A stretch of 64,000 nt of DNA. It comes from Streptomyces camponoticapitis (lineage in GTDB: Bacteria > Actinomycetota > Actinomycetes > Streptomycetales > Streptomycetaceae). The stretch lies in assembly GCF_014646115.1 (NCBI RefSeq), contig NZ_BMMV01000006.1, positions 62,001 to 126,000 on the forward strand, given 5' to 3'. Positions 18,118-25,913 of the stretch are shown here, one piece after another (positions within the stretch are counted from its first letter, which is position 1; every line of letters starts with the position of its first letter). The position numbers and the translations under genes were made by a program. The notes beneath the pieces are model-generated. The model worked only from the letters and a program-made list of their open reading frames with translations. It was not told the DNA's origin and made no database searches.

Positions 18118-18672
18118 TCACGCGCCGGCCGGCTGGCTGGGCAGTCGGCCGCAGAGCCAGTTGCCCGGTTCCTTCGGGTCGTCGCTGATCCAGAACTGGC
18201 GCCACAGCACCGCGAACTCCTCACGGCTGAGATGGCCGTCGCCGTTCGGGTCGAGCAGTTCGAAGACACCCGTCATGTCCACGGACTGCCCGTTCCACGT
18301 CTCGACGAGCCTGCGGTGTTCCTCCGGGGAGATATGGCCGTCGCCATTGGTGTCCACGGCGTCGAAGACGGTGTCGGCCGTGGCGGTGACGTCCGCCACC
18401 ATGGCGGGCAACCGGTCCACGAGCGTGAGCAGTTCGCCCATGTCGACCGCGCCGTCACCGTTGGCGTCCCCCGCTTCCAGGAGCGCCGCCCACCAGCCCA
18501 TCAGCAGCGTCTCGACCCGAGCGCTCAGCTCGGTCCCCGGGTCCACCCCGGGCAGCCGGCCCCAGCGCGCGACGAGCTCCCTGAAGTCCTCCTCGCGCAG
18601 ATAGCCGTCGCCGTCCGCGTCCAACGCGGCGAACATCCCCCTGAGCTTGAGCTCCTGAAACGCGCTGGCCAT
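18118..18672 (-). CDS. Calcium-binding EF-hand protein (calerythrin-like)
   Basis: The 184-residue product has four canonical EF-hand loops: DADGDGYLREED (18-29), DANGDGAVDMGE (69-80), DTNGDGHISPEE (107-118) and DPNGDGHLSREE (141-152). All have acidic ligands at positions 1, 3, 5 and 12, so four Ca2+ ions could bind. There is no signal peptide, so it is a cytoplasmic Ca2+ buffer or sensor of the calerythrin or CabB type known in Streptomyces. The gene stands alone, between the wall protein and the divergent hydrolase. Confidence 0.92.
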   Translation of the reverse strand: MASAFQELKLRGMFAALDADGDGYLREEDFRELVARWGRLPGVDPGTELSARVETLLMGWWAALLEAGDANGDGAVDMGELLTLVDRLPAMVADVTATADTVFDAVDTNGDGHISPEEHRRLVETWNGQSVDMTGVFELLDPNGDGHLSREEFAVLWRQFWISDDPKEPGNWLCGRLPSQPAGA

Positions 18673-18834
18673 GAGCGACCCCCTAGACGCCGAACCGAAT
18701 CACGAACCGAGCGACGGCCCATCCTCCGACCTGAGGACGGTTCGTCACTACGCGTAACTATAGGTCGTGACACGCCCCAGGTCACACGGGCACATATGTA
18801 CGAAGAGTCACCCTCGGGTCCGGCTCCGAAGAGA

Positions 18835-18883
18835 TTGACAAAGCGGAACAACGCTCCGTATGTTGAAACGGAACGACGCTCCG
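18835..18883 (+). promoter_or_regulatory. Sigma-70 promoter with two tandem TetR-like operators
   Basis: TTGACA at 18835-18840, an 18-base spacer and TATGTT at 18859-18864 form a good housekeeping promoter for the hydrolase. The 15-mer CGGAACAACGCTCCG fills most of the spacer (18844-18858) and recurs as CGGAACGACGCTCCG at 18869-18883, just downstream of the -10. Each is an imperfect palindrome of the type bound by many TetR regulators. Binding would block both polymerase contact and clearance. No TetR gene is adjacent. Confidence 0.75.
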
Positions 18884-18911
18884 ATTTCTTCTCGAACGGC
18901 GGATACGCATC

Positions 18912-19874
18912 ATGAGTGAACCGACTTACCCGGCCGGCACCCTCAGCTCACCGACTCCCGTCCTCTCGGTCGCTCCGGTGGTGCTGCCGGCTCCCTCCAG
19001 GGCCCTGGACCTGGAGGTACGGGTCTCCGCACCCGTGACCGGGAGCGACCTGCCGGTCGTCCTCCTCTCGCACGGGCAGGGTTACTCGAACAACCTCTCC
19101 TCGCTGAACGGCTACGCCCCCCTCGCCAATTTCTGGGCGGCCCACGGCTTCGTCGTCATCCAGCCCACCCATCTCAGCTCCACGACCCTGAGCCTGCCTC
19201 CCGAGACTCCCGGGGCGCCTCTCCACTGGCGGTCGCGGGCCGAGGACATGACGCGCGTCCTCGACCAGCTCGACGCGGTCGAGGCCGCCGTCCCGGGACT
19301 GCTCGGGCGCCTGGACCGGAGCAGGGTCGCCGTCGCCGGGCACTCGATGGGCGGGCACACCGCGAGCCTGCTGCTCGGCGCCAGGCTCACCGACCCGCAC
19401 GACGGGACGGAGGTGAACCTGGCCGAGCCCCGGATCAAGGCGGGTGTGCTGCTCGCCACGACCGGCGGTGGCGGCAACGCCCTCACCGAGTCCGTGGCCG
19501 AGAACTTTCCCTTCCTCCTGACCACGGACTTCTCCAAGATGGCGACGCCCACCCTCGTGGTCGCGGGCGACAAGGACACCTCCACCCATCTGACGGTCCG
19601 GGGCCCGTCCTGGCACGTGGATCCGTACGTCCTCTCCCCCGGCCCCAAGTCCCTGCTCACCCTGTTCGACGCCGAGCACGGTCTCGGCGGGGTGTCCGGA
19701 TACGACGTCGCCGAGACCACCGACGAGAACCCGGGGCGGGTCGCCGCGATCCAGAGGCTCACCTGGGCCTATCTCCGCACGGAGCTCTACCCCGGGGATT
19801 CCGCCTGGGAGTCGGCGCGTGAGGAACTGGCCGCCGGCCCGGACCCGCTCGGCCGGGTGGAGTCCAAGGCTTAG
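18912..19874 (+). CDS. Alpha/beta hydrolase (chlorophyllase / dienelactone-hydrolase-like)
   Basis: The 320-residue product has the oxyanion segment VVLLSHGQGYSNN, the nucleophile elbow AVAGHSMGGHTASLL and an Asp region in LVVAGDKDTSTHL, with a catalytic His in DAEHGLGG. It lacks a signal peptide. It belongs to the alpha/beta hydrolase group annotated as chlorophyllase-like or platelet-activating-factor acetylhydrolase-like; the substrate is unknown. The upstream double operator suggests it is induced by a small molecule through an unlinked TetR repressor. It converges on the methyltransferase gene with 10 bases between stops. Confidence 0.85.
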   Translation: MSEPTYPAGTLSSPTPVLSVAPVVLPAPSRALDLEVRVSAPVTGSDLPVVLLSHGQGYSNNLSSLNGYAPLANFWAAHGFVVIQPTHLSSTTLSLPPETPGAPLHWRSRAEDMTRVLDQLDAVEAAVPGLLGRLDRSRVAVAGHSMGGHTASLLLGARLTDPHDGTEVNLAEPRIKAGVLLATTGGGGNALTESVAENFPFLLTTDFSKMATPTLVVAGDKDTSTHLTVRGPSWHVDPYVLSPGPKSLLTLFDAEHGLGGVSGYDVAETTDENPGRVAAIQRLTWAYLRTELYPGDSAWESAREELAAGPDPLGRVESKA

Positions 19875-19884
19875 GCCCTGGCCG

Positions 19885-20790
19885 CTAGATACGGTCGGCC
19901 GCGATCAGGACGTACTGGAAGGAGCCGTCCTTGTAGGAGTTGATGAACGCTTCCTCGATGCCGGTGACCAGCGAGGACGTGGCTCGCAGCTCCCAGTAGG
20001 GCAGCGTGTCGGGAGTGAGGTCGATGACCGCCTGCGGCACGAGGCGGTTGTCGGCCATGGCCCGCAGATACTCCCGGCGCGAGTGGATGTTGCACTCGAA
20101 GTGCGCGTTGATCTGGGACACCCACTTGGACGGCTGGCCGTAACGGGGGTTCCAGCAGCCGGTGATGGTGACATAGTGGCCGCCCGCGCGAAGGACGCGG
20201 GAGTGCTCGGCGAAGAGGTCGTGCAGGTCGACGTACATGCTCGACTCGTTGTTCCACGACGCCGCTGTCTGCCCGGACTCGAAGGGCATGTCCAGCATGT
20301 TGCGGACGCGGGCCTGGACGTGGTCCTGGATGCCCAGTTCGCGGGCGCGCCGGTTGCCGAAGTCCGCCTGCTTCGCGGAGAGCGTGACGCCCTCCACCTT
20401 GCACCCGAAGCGCTGGTGGGCCATGACCATCGAGCCGCCCCGGCCGCAGCCCGCGTCCACGAGCGTGTCGTCACGCTCGATGTCGCCGAGGTGGTCCAGG
20501 AGGAGTTCGACCTGCGCCGACTCCAGGCGGTGCAGCTCGGCGATCAGCTTCTTCTCGTACGCGCTGTCCTCGGGGCGGCCGAGGGCGGCGTGGTCGACGT
20601 CGCCGATGCCGTAGTGATGGTGGTACAGGCCGTCGACATCGCCGAGACGCAGGTTCACGGGCCTCGCCTCGTGGTCCCAGTAGCGCGCGATGTCCCCCTG
20701 GTAGGGAGTCACCGGGGAGGGGATGAACACGGAGGCGCTGGTGGGGGCGGCGACGGTCGTGCGGTCAGTGCTGGTCACAGATGAGTCCAT
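19885..20790 (-). CDS. Geranyl diphosphate 2-C-methyltransferase
   Basis: The 301-residue SAM-dependent methyltransferase has the SAM motif LVDAGCGRGGSMVMAHQRFG and the GPP-methyltransferase hallmarks YWDHEARPVNLRLGDVDGL, YHHHYGIGDVD and WNNESSMYVDLHDLF. It converts geranyl diphosphate to 2-methylgeranyl diphosphate, the first committed step to 2-methylisoborneol, and corresponds to the S. coelicolor SCO7701 type (often called mtf). It is the last gene of the minus-strand operon, 5 bases after the cyclase stop. Confidence 0.96.
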   Translation of the reverse strand: MDSSVTSTDRTTVAAPTSASVFIPSPVTPYQGDIARYWDHEARPVNLRLGDVDGLYHHHYGIGDVDHAALGRPEDSAYEKKLIAELHRLESAQVELLLDHLGDIERDDTLVDAGCGRGGSMVMAHQRFGCKVEGVTLSAKQADFGNRRARELGIQDHVQARVRNMLDMPFESGQTAASWNNESSMYVDLHDLFAEHSRVLRAGGHYVTITGCWNPRYGQPSKWVSQINAHFECNIHSRREYLRAMADNRLVPQAVIDLTPDTLPYWELRATSSLVTGIEEAFINSYKDGSFQYVLIAADRI

Positions 20791-20795
20791 TCCTC

Positions 20796-22058
20796 TTACC
20801 AGAAGTCGGGCAGGCTGTAGCGGTAGGTGTTGGTCCGGTGCCAGTGGTGGTTGCCGTCGACCCAGACGGCCACCCCGCGCAGAAAGCGCTGCACGCTCGG
20901 GACGGGGCAGGCCGCGGCGAGGGCCGCGGCTTCCGCCTCGAATCCGTGCATGAGGTCGTTGTGGACCTCGACCGCCTTCAGATAGGCGTCGCGTTCGGAC
21001 AGGTCCTCACGTTCGGCGAGCACCACCGGCAGGTTCAGATGTCGGCCGGGGCCGGCGAGTTCCTTGGTGTAGGAGTACAGGTCGTTGACGATGGTGGTCG
21101 CGTTTGACGCGAGCGCGATGACCCGCTGCATGGCGGGCTGGGCGTGCAGATCCGCCGGCAGTTCGTACCCTCCGACGGTGTCGGTGATGGTCGGACAGGG
21201 GCGGAAGTTGTTGAACTGACGCATCGCCAGGTACTCCCACACCTCGGGGACATGGTCCAGCTGCGCCCAGGCGCCCTCGGCGAGGTAGCCCATGTGCAGA
21301 CGGGCCATGTCGTGCCGGAGGCGATCGGCCTGGGAGGGGCTGGCCTCCCGGGTGAAGTACTCCATGGCGGAGCGGTAGGCGCGGCGCGGCGCGTCCGACT
21401 GGAGCGACAGGGCCCACAGCGGCTGGTACTCCTCTGTCGTGTGCAAGGCGTCGAGGGCGGTGTGCGCCAGCAGCAGACGCCCGCCGAGGCCGACGGGTGA
21501 GCCTCCGTGGTCCTCGCAGTAGCAGTCGTCCACCGCGTTCTCGGCGACCATCAGACGCGTCGCGAGCATCAGATGGTCGACGGTGGGGGCGTCCGGATGG
21601 CAGGCGACCATGTAGCGCCCCACGGAGAAGCCGTCGAACTGGTCCTCCCAGTCGTCGGGATACAGGTCGACCTCGTCCAGCGCCCACGCCTTGATCCTGC
21701 GGCTGACCTCCTCCACCCGCAGGGGGTCGGGCTCCGGCACGGGGTGATGGTAGAGACCGGGGATCGGGATCCCCTCCGCCTCCGCCTCCGGTTCCGGCTC
21801 CGGCTCTTCGCGGCGGGCGAGGTACAGGCCGGAGGTCCCCAGGCCGCTGGGACCCCGCAGGATCCGCTCCAGGCCGGCGGTGGGCGGCCGCGCCTCGGGA
21901 CCAGGGACGTCCGCGGAGGGCGCCGGGGGTGGGCGGCCGCCGGCGGCGGCTCTGAGATCAGAGGCGCGCGCGGCCGCGTTGGCGAGGACGTACGCCCCGA
22001 AGTGGGACGCGGCCGCGGGCAGACTCGACTGCGGAGGGGAGAGCTCAGGGTGGGGCAT
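20796..22058 (-). CDS. 2-methylisoborneol synthase (terpene cyclase, family 2 encapsulin cargo)
   Basis: The 420-residue class I terpene cyclase has the Asp-rich motif DDCYCED at 177-183 and the NSE motif NDLYSYTKE at 325-333, both characteristic of 2-methylisoborneol synthases. It cyclises 2-methylgeranyl diphosphate to 2-methylisoborneol. Residues 1 to about 110 are Pro, Ala and Glu rich and predicted disordered, including GPSGLGTSGLYL (69-80) and an EP-repeat. In this family such N-terminal regions direct the enzyme into the encapsulin shell encoded just upstream; here that role is inferred from family knowledge. The gene is usually called tpc. Confidence 0.96.
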   Translation of the reverse strand: MPHPELSPPQSSLPAAASHFGAYVLANAAARASDLRAAAGGRPPPAPSADVPGPEARPPTAGLERILRGPSGLGTSGLYLARREEPEPEPEAEAEGIPIPGLYHHPVPEPDPLRVEEVSRRIKAWALDEVDLYPDDWEDQFDGFSVGRYMVACHPDAPTVDHLMLATRLMVAENAVDDCYCEDHGGSPVGLGGRLLLAHTALDALHTTEEYQPLWALSLQSDAPRRAYRSAMEYFTREASPSQADRLRHDMARLHMGYLAEGAWAQLDHVPEVWEYLAMRQFNNFRPCPTITDTVGGYELPADLHAQPAMQRVIALASNATTIVNDLYSYTKELAGPGRHLNLPVVLAEREDLSERDAYLKAVEVHNDLMHGFEAEAAALAAACPVPSVQRFLRGVAVWVDGNHHWHRTNTYRYSLPDFW

Positions 22059-22184
22059 CCATGGCTCCTCGGTGGGGTGGGTGTGCCGTGTCCGGGCACG
22101 CTCGGCCGGCCCGGCGCGCGGGGGCTCTCGTGACCGCCGGGTACGAGAGGCCCCGGGCGGACGGCGCTACTTCGAGGACAGGAC

Positions 22185-23597
22185 CTAGCCGTGCCGGCCG
22201 GCGATCTGGACGTTCTCCAGTACGCCGAGGGCGTCGGGCACGAGGATGGCGGCGGAGTAGTAGGTGGAGACGAGGTAGGAGATGATCGACTTCTCGTCGA
22301 TGCCCATGAACCGTACGGACAGGCCCGGTTCGAGCTCGTCGGGCAGTCCGGTCTGGCGCAGTCCGATGACGCCCTGGTTGTCCTCGCCGGTACGCATGAC
22401 AAGGATCGAGCTGGTCTTCTCCTTGGTGATGGGGATCTTGCCGCAGGGCAGGATCGGGACGCCGCGCCAGGCGGGGACCTGCTGACCGCCGAGGTCCACA
22501 TGGTCCGGATAGAGACCGCGGCGGTTGAACTCACGGCCGATCGCCGCGATCGTCTTGGGGTGGGCGAGGAAGACCTTGGAACCACGGCGGCGGCAGAGCA
22601 GTTCGTCGAGGTCGTCCGGGGTGGGCGGGCCCGAGTGGGGCTGGATGCGCTGCTTGAAGTCGGCGTTGTGGAGCAGCCCGAACTCCCGGTTGTTGATGAG
22701 CTCGTACTCCTGGCGTTCGCGCAACGCCTCGACCGTGAGCCTCAGTTGCTCCTCGGTCTGGTTCATCGGCCCGTTGTAGAGGTCGGCGACCCGGGTGTGG
22801 ACCTTCAGGACGGTCTGCGCGACGGAGAGTTCGTACTCGCGCGGTTTCAGTTCGTAGTCCACGAACGCGCCGGGCAGTTCGGCCTCGCCGGTGTGCCCGG
22901 CCGACATCGCGATCTCGGCTTCGCCGTGACGATTCTGCCGCTGGAGGGGAAGCGAGCTGAACCGCCGGACGTGGGCCCGGAGGCCGGGGGCCGCGGAAAC
23001 CACGGCGGCGAAGTCGGCGCGGTCCAGGGTGAGCAGCGTGCCCGCGGTCTCGGCGGTGGCGGTGTAGTCCCACCGGGCGTCCGCGTCCAGCAGCGCGTTC
23101 TCACCGAACTGGTCGCCGTCGGCAAGGACGGCCACGGCCGTCTCGTCCCCGTACTTACCGACGGAGGTCTGGTTGATGCGGCCGTGCGCGATCAGATGGA
23201 TCTGCTCCGCGGGCGTGCCGCGCTCGACCAGCGTCTCCCCGGCGCGGAAGTCGCGCTGGACGCAACGGTCGGCGAGGGCGGTCAGCACTTCCTCGTCGTC
23301 GAAGCCGTGCAGCACGGCCAGTTCGCCCAGTTCCCGGGGGATCACCCGGACATCGGCACCGTCCTGGACGAACTCCACCCGCCCGTCGCCGACGGTGTAG
23401 CTCAGTCGGCGGTTCACCCGGTAGACGCCGCCCTTGGTCTCCACCCAGGGAAGCGTCCGCAGCAGCCAGCGAGAGGTGATCTCCTGCATCTGTGGGGCGG
23501 ACTTGCTGGTGGTGGCAAGGTTGCGGGCAGCCGCCGTGCTCAGGCTGGACCGGGGTGCCGAGTCCAGCCGCTCTTCGGCGCCGGTGTCAACAGTCAT
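22185..23597 (-). CDS. Family 2B encapsulin shell protein with cyclic-nucleotide-binding domain (EshA-like)
   Basis: The 470-residue protein has an N-terminal arm, an inserted Crp/Fnr-type cyclic-nucleotide-binding domain around residues 85-210 ([40 protein letters not shown]), and a C-terminal HK97-like shell region ([60 protein letters not shown]). This is the family 2B encapsulin layout. It should self-assemble into a nanocompartment around the terpene cyclase. The ATG at 23597 has AAGGAGA 9 bases upstream, so the longer open frame to 23780 is not used. It heads the shell, cyclase and methyltransferase operon; a large inverted repeat lies in its leader. Confidence 0.95.
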   Translation of the reverse strand: MTVDTGAEERLDSAPRSSLSTAAARNLATTSKSAPQMQEITSRWLLRTLPWVETKGGVYRVNRRLSYTVGDGRVEFVQDGADVRVIPRELGELAVLHGFDDEEVLTALADRCVQRDFRAGETLVERGTPAEQIHLIAHGRINQTSVGKYGDETAVAVLADGDQFGENALLDADARWDYTATAETAGTLLTLDRADFAAVVSAAPGLRAHVRRFSSLPLQRQNRHGEAEIAMSAGHTGEAELPGAFVDYELKPREYELSVAQTVLKVHTRVADLYNGPMNQTEEQLRLTVEALRERQEYELINNREFGLLHNADFKQRIQPHSGPPTPDDLDELLCRRRGSKVFLAHPKTIAAIGREFNRRGLYPDHVDLGGQQVPAWRGVPILPCGKIPITKEKTSSILVMRTGEDNQGVIGLRQTGLPDELEPGLSVRFMGIDEKSIISYLVSTYYSAAILVPDALGVLENVQIAGRHG

Positions 23598-23622
23598 CGA
23601 GCGAAGTCTCCTTCGTAGGGGC

Positions 23623-23652
23623 GGTGTCCGGCACGCGGGCGTGCCTGACACC
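23623..23652. promoter_or_regulatory. 30-bp near-perfect inverted repeat upstream of the encapsulin operon
   Basis: GGTGTCCGGCACGC, GG, GCGTGCCTGACACC: 14-bp arms with one mismatch, 26 bases upstream of the encapsulin ATG. It could be an operator or an mRNA hairpin next to the ribosome-binding site. The rest of the 23598-23942 gap holds no gene; it should contain the operon promoter, but no clear -35/-10 pair is seen. Confidence 0.6.
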
Positions 23653-23942
23653 GGGAAAGAGGATGAAGCGGGGCATATGTCTGGGAATCCGTCCAGATAC
23701 CGTGGAACAGTAATGGCGGTGCGCCAGGTCGGCCCCGAGAAGCCTTCGGTATTCGCTCGATTCGATGATCTTGCCGCCAACGAGGTTTGCAGGGGTGGCG
23801 GTTGGTATCCGCAAGAGACTGTCGTGCGGGCTCTACGTCCGCACCGGGATCAACGCCTGGACGTCGAGCCGGTGGCCGGCTCCGTCGTCTGTCGGTCGAC
23901 GGCGATGCCCGGGTAGCGCCGCTCCAGCCGGTCGACGGCTGT

Positions 23943-24551
23943 TCAGCGGGCGCGGTCGTAGATCAGGGCCATCTCGCCCTGGGCACCGGTCTCCTGGCGT
24001 GTGAGCGTCCACTTCGACGCGGGCAGGCCGTCGTCGAACAGCCGCTCCCCGCCACCGGCGATCTCGGGGCAGATCATGAGGTACAGCCGGTCGATCAGGT
24101 CCGCCGAGAGCAGCGCCTTGATGACGCTCGCGCTGTTGTTGACGAGGATGTCGCCCTCGCCCGTGGCCTTGAGCCCGGTGACGACGTCCGCGGCGGGGGC
24201 GTTCACCACTCGGGTGCGCTCCCACGGCGCCTCGGTCAGGGTGGTCGAGAGGACCACCTTCTCCGCGCCCACCAGCCACCTGGCGTATCCGCGGTCACGT
24301 GGATCGGCGTTCTCGTCGTCGCCGACCGACGGCCAGAACCCCAGGAAACCCTCGGCGTTGAGCCGGCCGAGCAGCGCGGTCGTCGCGCCCTCCCAGATGC
24401 GGGTGAGATGGTCGCGCGCGACCTCGGTGACCGCGTACGGGACGATCGCGCCCAGGTCACCCGGGCCTCCGGGACCGCTGTAACGTCCGTCCAGGGTCAG
24501 GCTGATGTTCGCTCTCACCCTGCGGCCGGTCGAGTTGGTCGTGTCGTTCAT
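23943..24551 (-). CDS. Dihydrofolate reductase family protein (RibD C-terminal-like)
   Basis: The 202-residue product has the DHFR/RibD-C fold pattern: ANISLTLDGRYSGPGGPGDL at the start, GRLNAEGFLGFWP, VVLSTTLTEAPWERTRVV, GDILVNNSASVIKALLSADL and a C-terminal GGGERLFDDG. It is likely an NADPH-dependent reductase of unknown substrate, as are most actinomycete members. The ATG at 24551 has AAGGAA 8 bases upstream. It lies 33 bases after the ArsR-SRPBCC gene and is probably co-transcribed with it, an arrangement that is widespread. Confidence 0.9.
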   Translation of the reverse strand: MNDTTNSTGRRVRANISLTLDGRYSGPGGPGDLGAIVPYAVTEVARDHLTRIWEGATTALLGRLNAEGFLGFWPSVGDDENADPRDRGYARWLVGAEKVVLSTTLTEAPWERTRVVNAPAADVVTGLKATGEGDILVNNSASVIKALLSADLIDRLYLMICPEIAGGGERLFDDGLPASKWTLTRQETGAQGEMALIYDRAR

Positions 24552-24584
24552 GTCGTGCGTTCCTTCCGGTCGGTACATGTCTTG

Positions 24585-25400
24585 TCAGGTGCCTCGGACG
24601 TGCTCCGGGCCGCGCCCGACGGCGTCGGCGAGGTTGTCGAGCACCTGGCCCCAGCCGGTCTCGATCCCGGCGATGTAGGGCATGGCATCGACGGTCGTTC
24701 CGGTGATGCGCAGGCCGAGACGGAGTCGGGTGCCTTCCGGCGCCTCGGCGAAGGTCAGGTCGTAGTGGCCGGTGAACGAGACCGCCCCCGCGCCGTCCAG
24801 CACCGACAGGTCGAACACGAGGTGTTCGGGTTCCCGCGCGGTGTGGACCTCGCCCGTGGAGAGGTAACGCCCCTCGGCATCCCGGTAGTCGAGGACGACG
24901 CGGCCACCGGGCCTGGGCTCGATGGCGCAGTCGGTGACCGTCATCGACGGCGGTGCCCACCAGGAGGCGAGCAGGTCCGGGTCGGCCCAGTGCCGCCAGA
25001 CGACGTCCGGGGGCGCGGTCAGCACGCGCTCGAAGGAGAAAGTACGCCCGTCCGCCCACCGTTCCCGGTCCGCGACCGCGGCTTCCGCCTCGATGGTGGC
25101 GCGGTACCGCGCGACGACGTCTCGCTCCCCGGCGTGCGCGTCGGCGGTCCCGACCAACTCCCGCAACCTGTCCGAGAGTGCGATCAGGGGCGCCGTCTCG
25201 ACCGCGTACACGCGACGCTGTCCGAGGGGGAAGACCGTGACGAGGCCGACGCGGGCCAGCGTCTGAAGATGCTTGGTGGTCTGCGGCTGCCGCAGGCCCG
25301 TCAGCTCGGCCAGCTCACCGACAGACCGCGGCCGCTCCGCGAGGAGCTCGACGATGCGCCATCGCGCCGCGTCCGCGAGCGCTGATGCGATCCTGTCCAT
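24585..25400 (-). CDS. ArsR-family regulator fused to SRPBCC (AHSA1) domain
   Basis: The 271-residue product joins an ArsR winged helix (WRIVELLAERPRSVGELAEL, LRQPQTTKHLQTLARVGLV) to an SRPBCC/AHSA1 ligand-binding domain (FSFERVLTAPPDVVWRHWAD, LASWWAPPSM, VVLDYRDAEGRY). The hydrophobic SRPBCC pocket may sense a small ligand for derepression. The ATG at 25400 is chosen because a promoter ending at about 25407 would place the transcription start on that codon, giving a leaderless mRNA; an in-frame ATG at 25415 lies inside the promoter. Nested inverted repeats upstream suggest autorepression of this gene and the DHFR-like gene. Confidence 0.88.
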   Translation of the reverse strand: MDRIASALADAARWRIVELLAERPRSVGELAELTGLRQPQTTKHLQTLARVGLVTVFPLGQRRVYAVETAPLIALSDRLRELVGTADAHAGERDVVARYRATIEAEAAVADRERWADGRTFSFERVLTAPPDVVWRHWADPDLLASWWAPPSMTVTDCAIEPRPGGRVVLDYRDAEGRYLSTGEVHTAREPEHLVFDLSVLDGAGAVSFTGHYDLTFAEAPEGTRLRLGLRITGTTVDAMPYIAGIETGWGQVLDNLADAVGRGPEHVRGT

Positions 25401-25444
25401 GCCCAAAGTATTCATCGGTGTGAATATTCTTGTCAAGGAATATT
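25401..25444 (-). promoter_or_regulatory. Promoter and nested ArsR-type operators
   Basis: On the minus strand TTGACA (25436-25431), 18 bases, AATACT (25412-25407), then ATG at 25400. Two perfect inverted repeats overlie it: AATATTC-N8-GAATATT (25423-25444) across the -35, and TATTCA-N6-TGAATA (25409-25426) across spacer and -10. A repressor bound here would fully block the promoter. Confidence 0.7.
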
Positions 25445-25592
25445 TTGAGGCATCTGGGATGACGAACCCCGGACTCCGCTGTCACCTCGCGCTTCGTACG
25501 AGCGCTCACCCGAAGGAGTGATCGACCAACTGCCATCTGTCGCAACGGTGAAGCGTTTTGTAGCGTCTGACCCTCCAGGGGAAGGGGGCGCT

Positions 25593-25913
25593 ATGAACGC
25601 ACAGTTGGAGTGGAGCGCACGGGGTGCCTGCCGGGCGGTCGACCCGGACACCCTGTTCGTGCAGGGCCAGGAGCAGAACAGGGCGAAGTCCGTGTGCCTG
25701 GGATGTCCGGTGCGTACCGAGTGCCTGGCCCATGCCCTCGACAACCGGGAGGAGTTCGGTGTCTGGGGCGGCATGACAGAGCGGGAGCGCCGGGCGTTGC
25801 TACGGCGAAGGCCGACAGTCACGTCCTGGCGGCGTCTCCTGGAGACGGCCCGGAGCGAACACGAGGAGCCTGAGGAGGGGGAGGGCGAACACGCGCCCGC
25901 CAGTGGTTTCTAG
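25593..25913 (+). CDS. WhiB-family transcriptional regulator (WblA-like)
   Basis: The 106-residue product has the four conserved iron-sulfur Cys (GAC, then VCLGCPVRTEC), the GVWGG turn and the basic tail MTERERRALLRRRPTVTSWR. Wbl proteins bind a 4Fe-4S cluster and act with the principal sigma factor. The segments FVQGQEQNRAKSVCLGCP and TVTSWRRLLETARSE resemble WblA, a repressor of antibiotic production in streptomycetes; whether this is WblA itself or a paralog cannot be decided here. The ATG is preceded by GAAGGGGG. Its stop overlaps the convergent NTPase gene by 4 bases. Confidence 0.9.
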   Translation: MNAQLEWSARGACRAVDPDTLFVQGQEQNRAKSVCLGCPVRTECLAHALDNREEFGVWGGMTERERRALLRRRPTVTSWRRLLETARSEHEEPEEGEGEHAPASGF

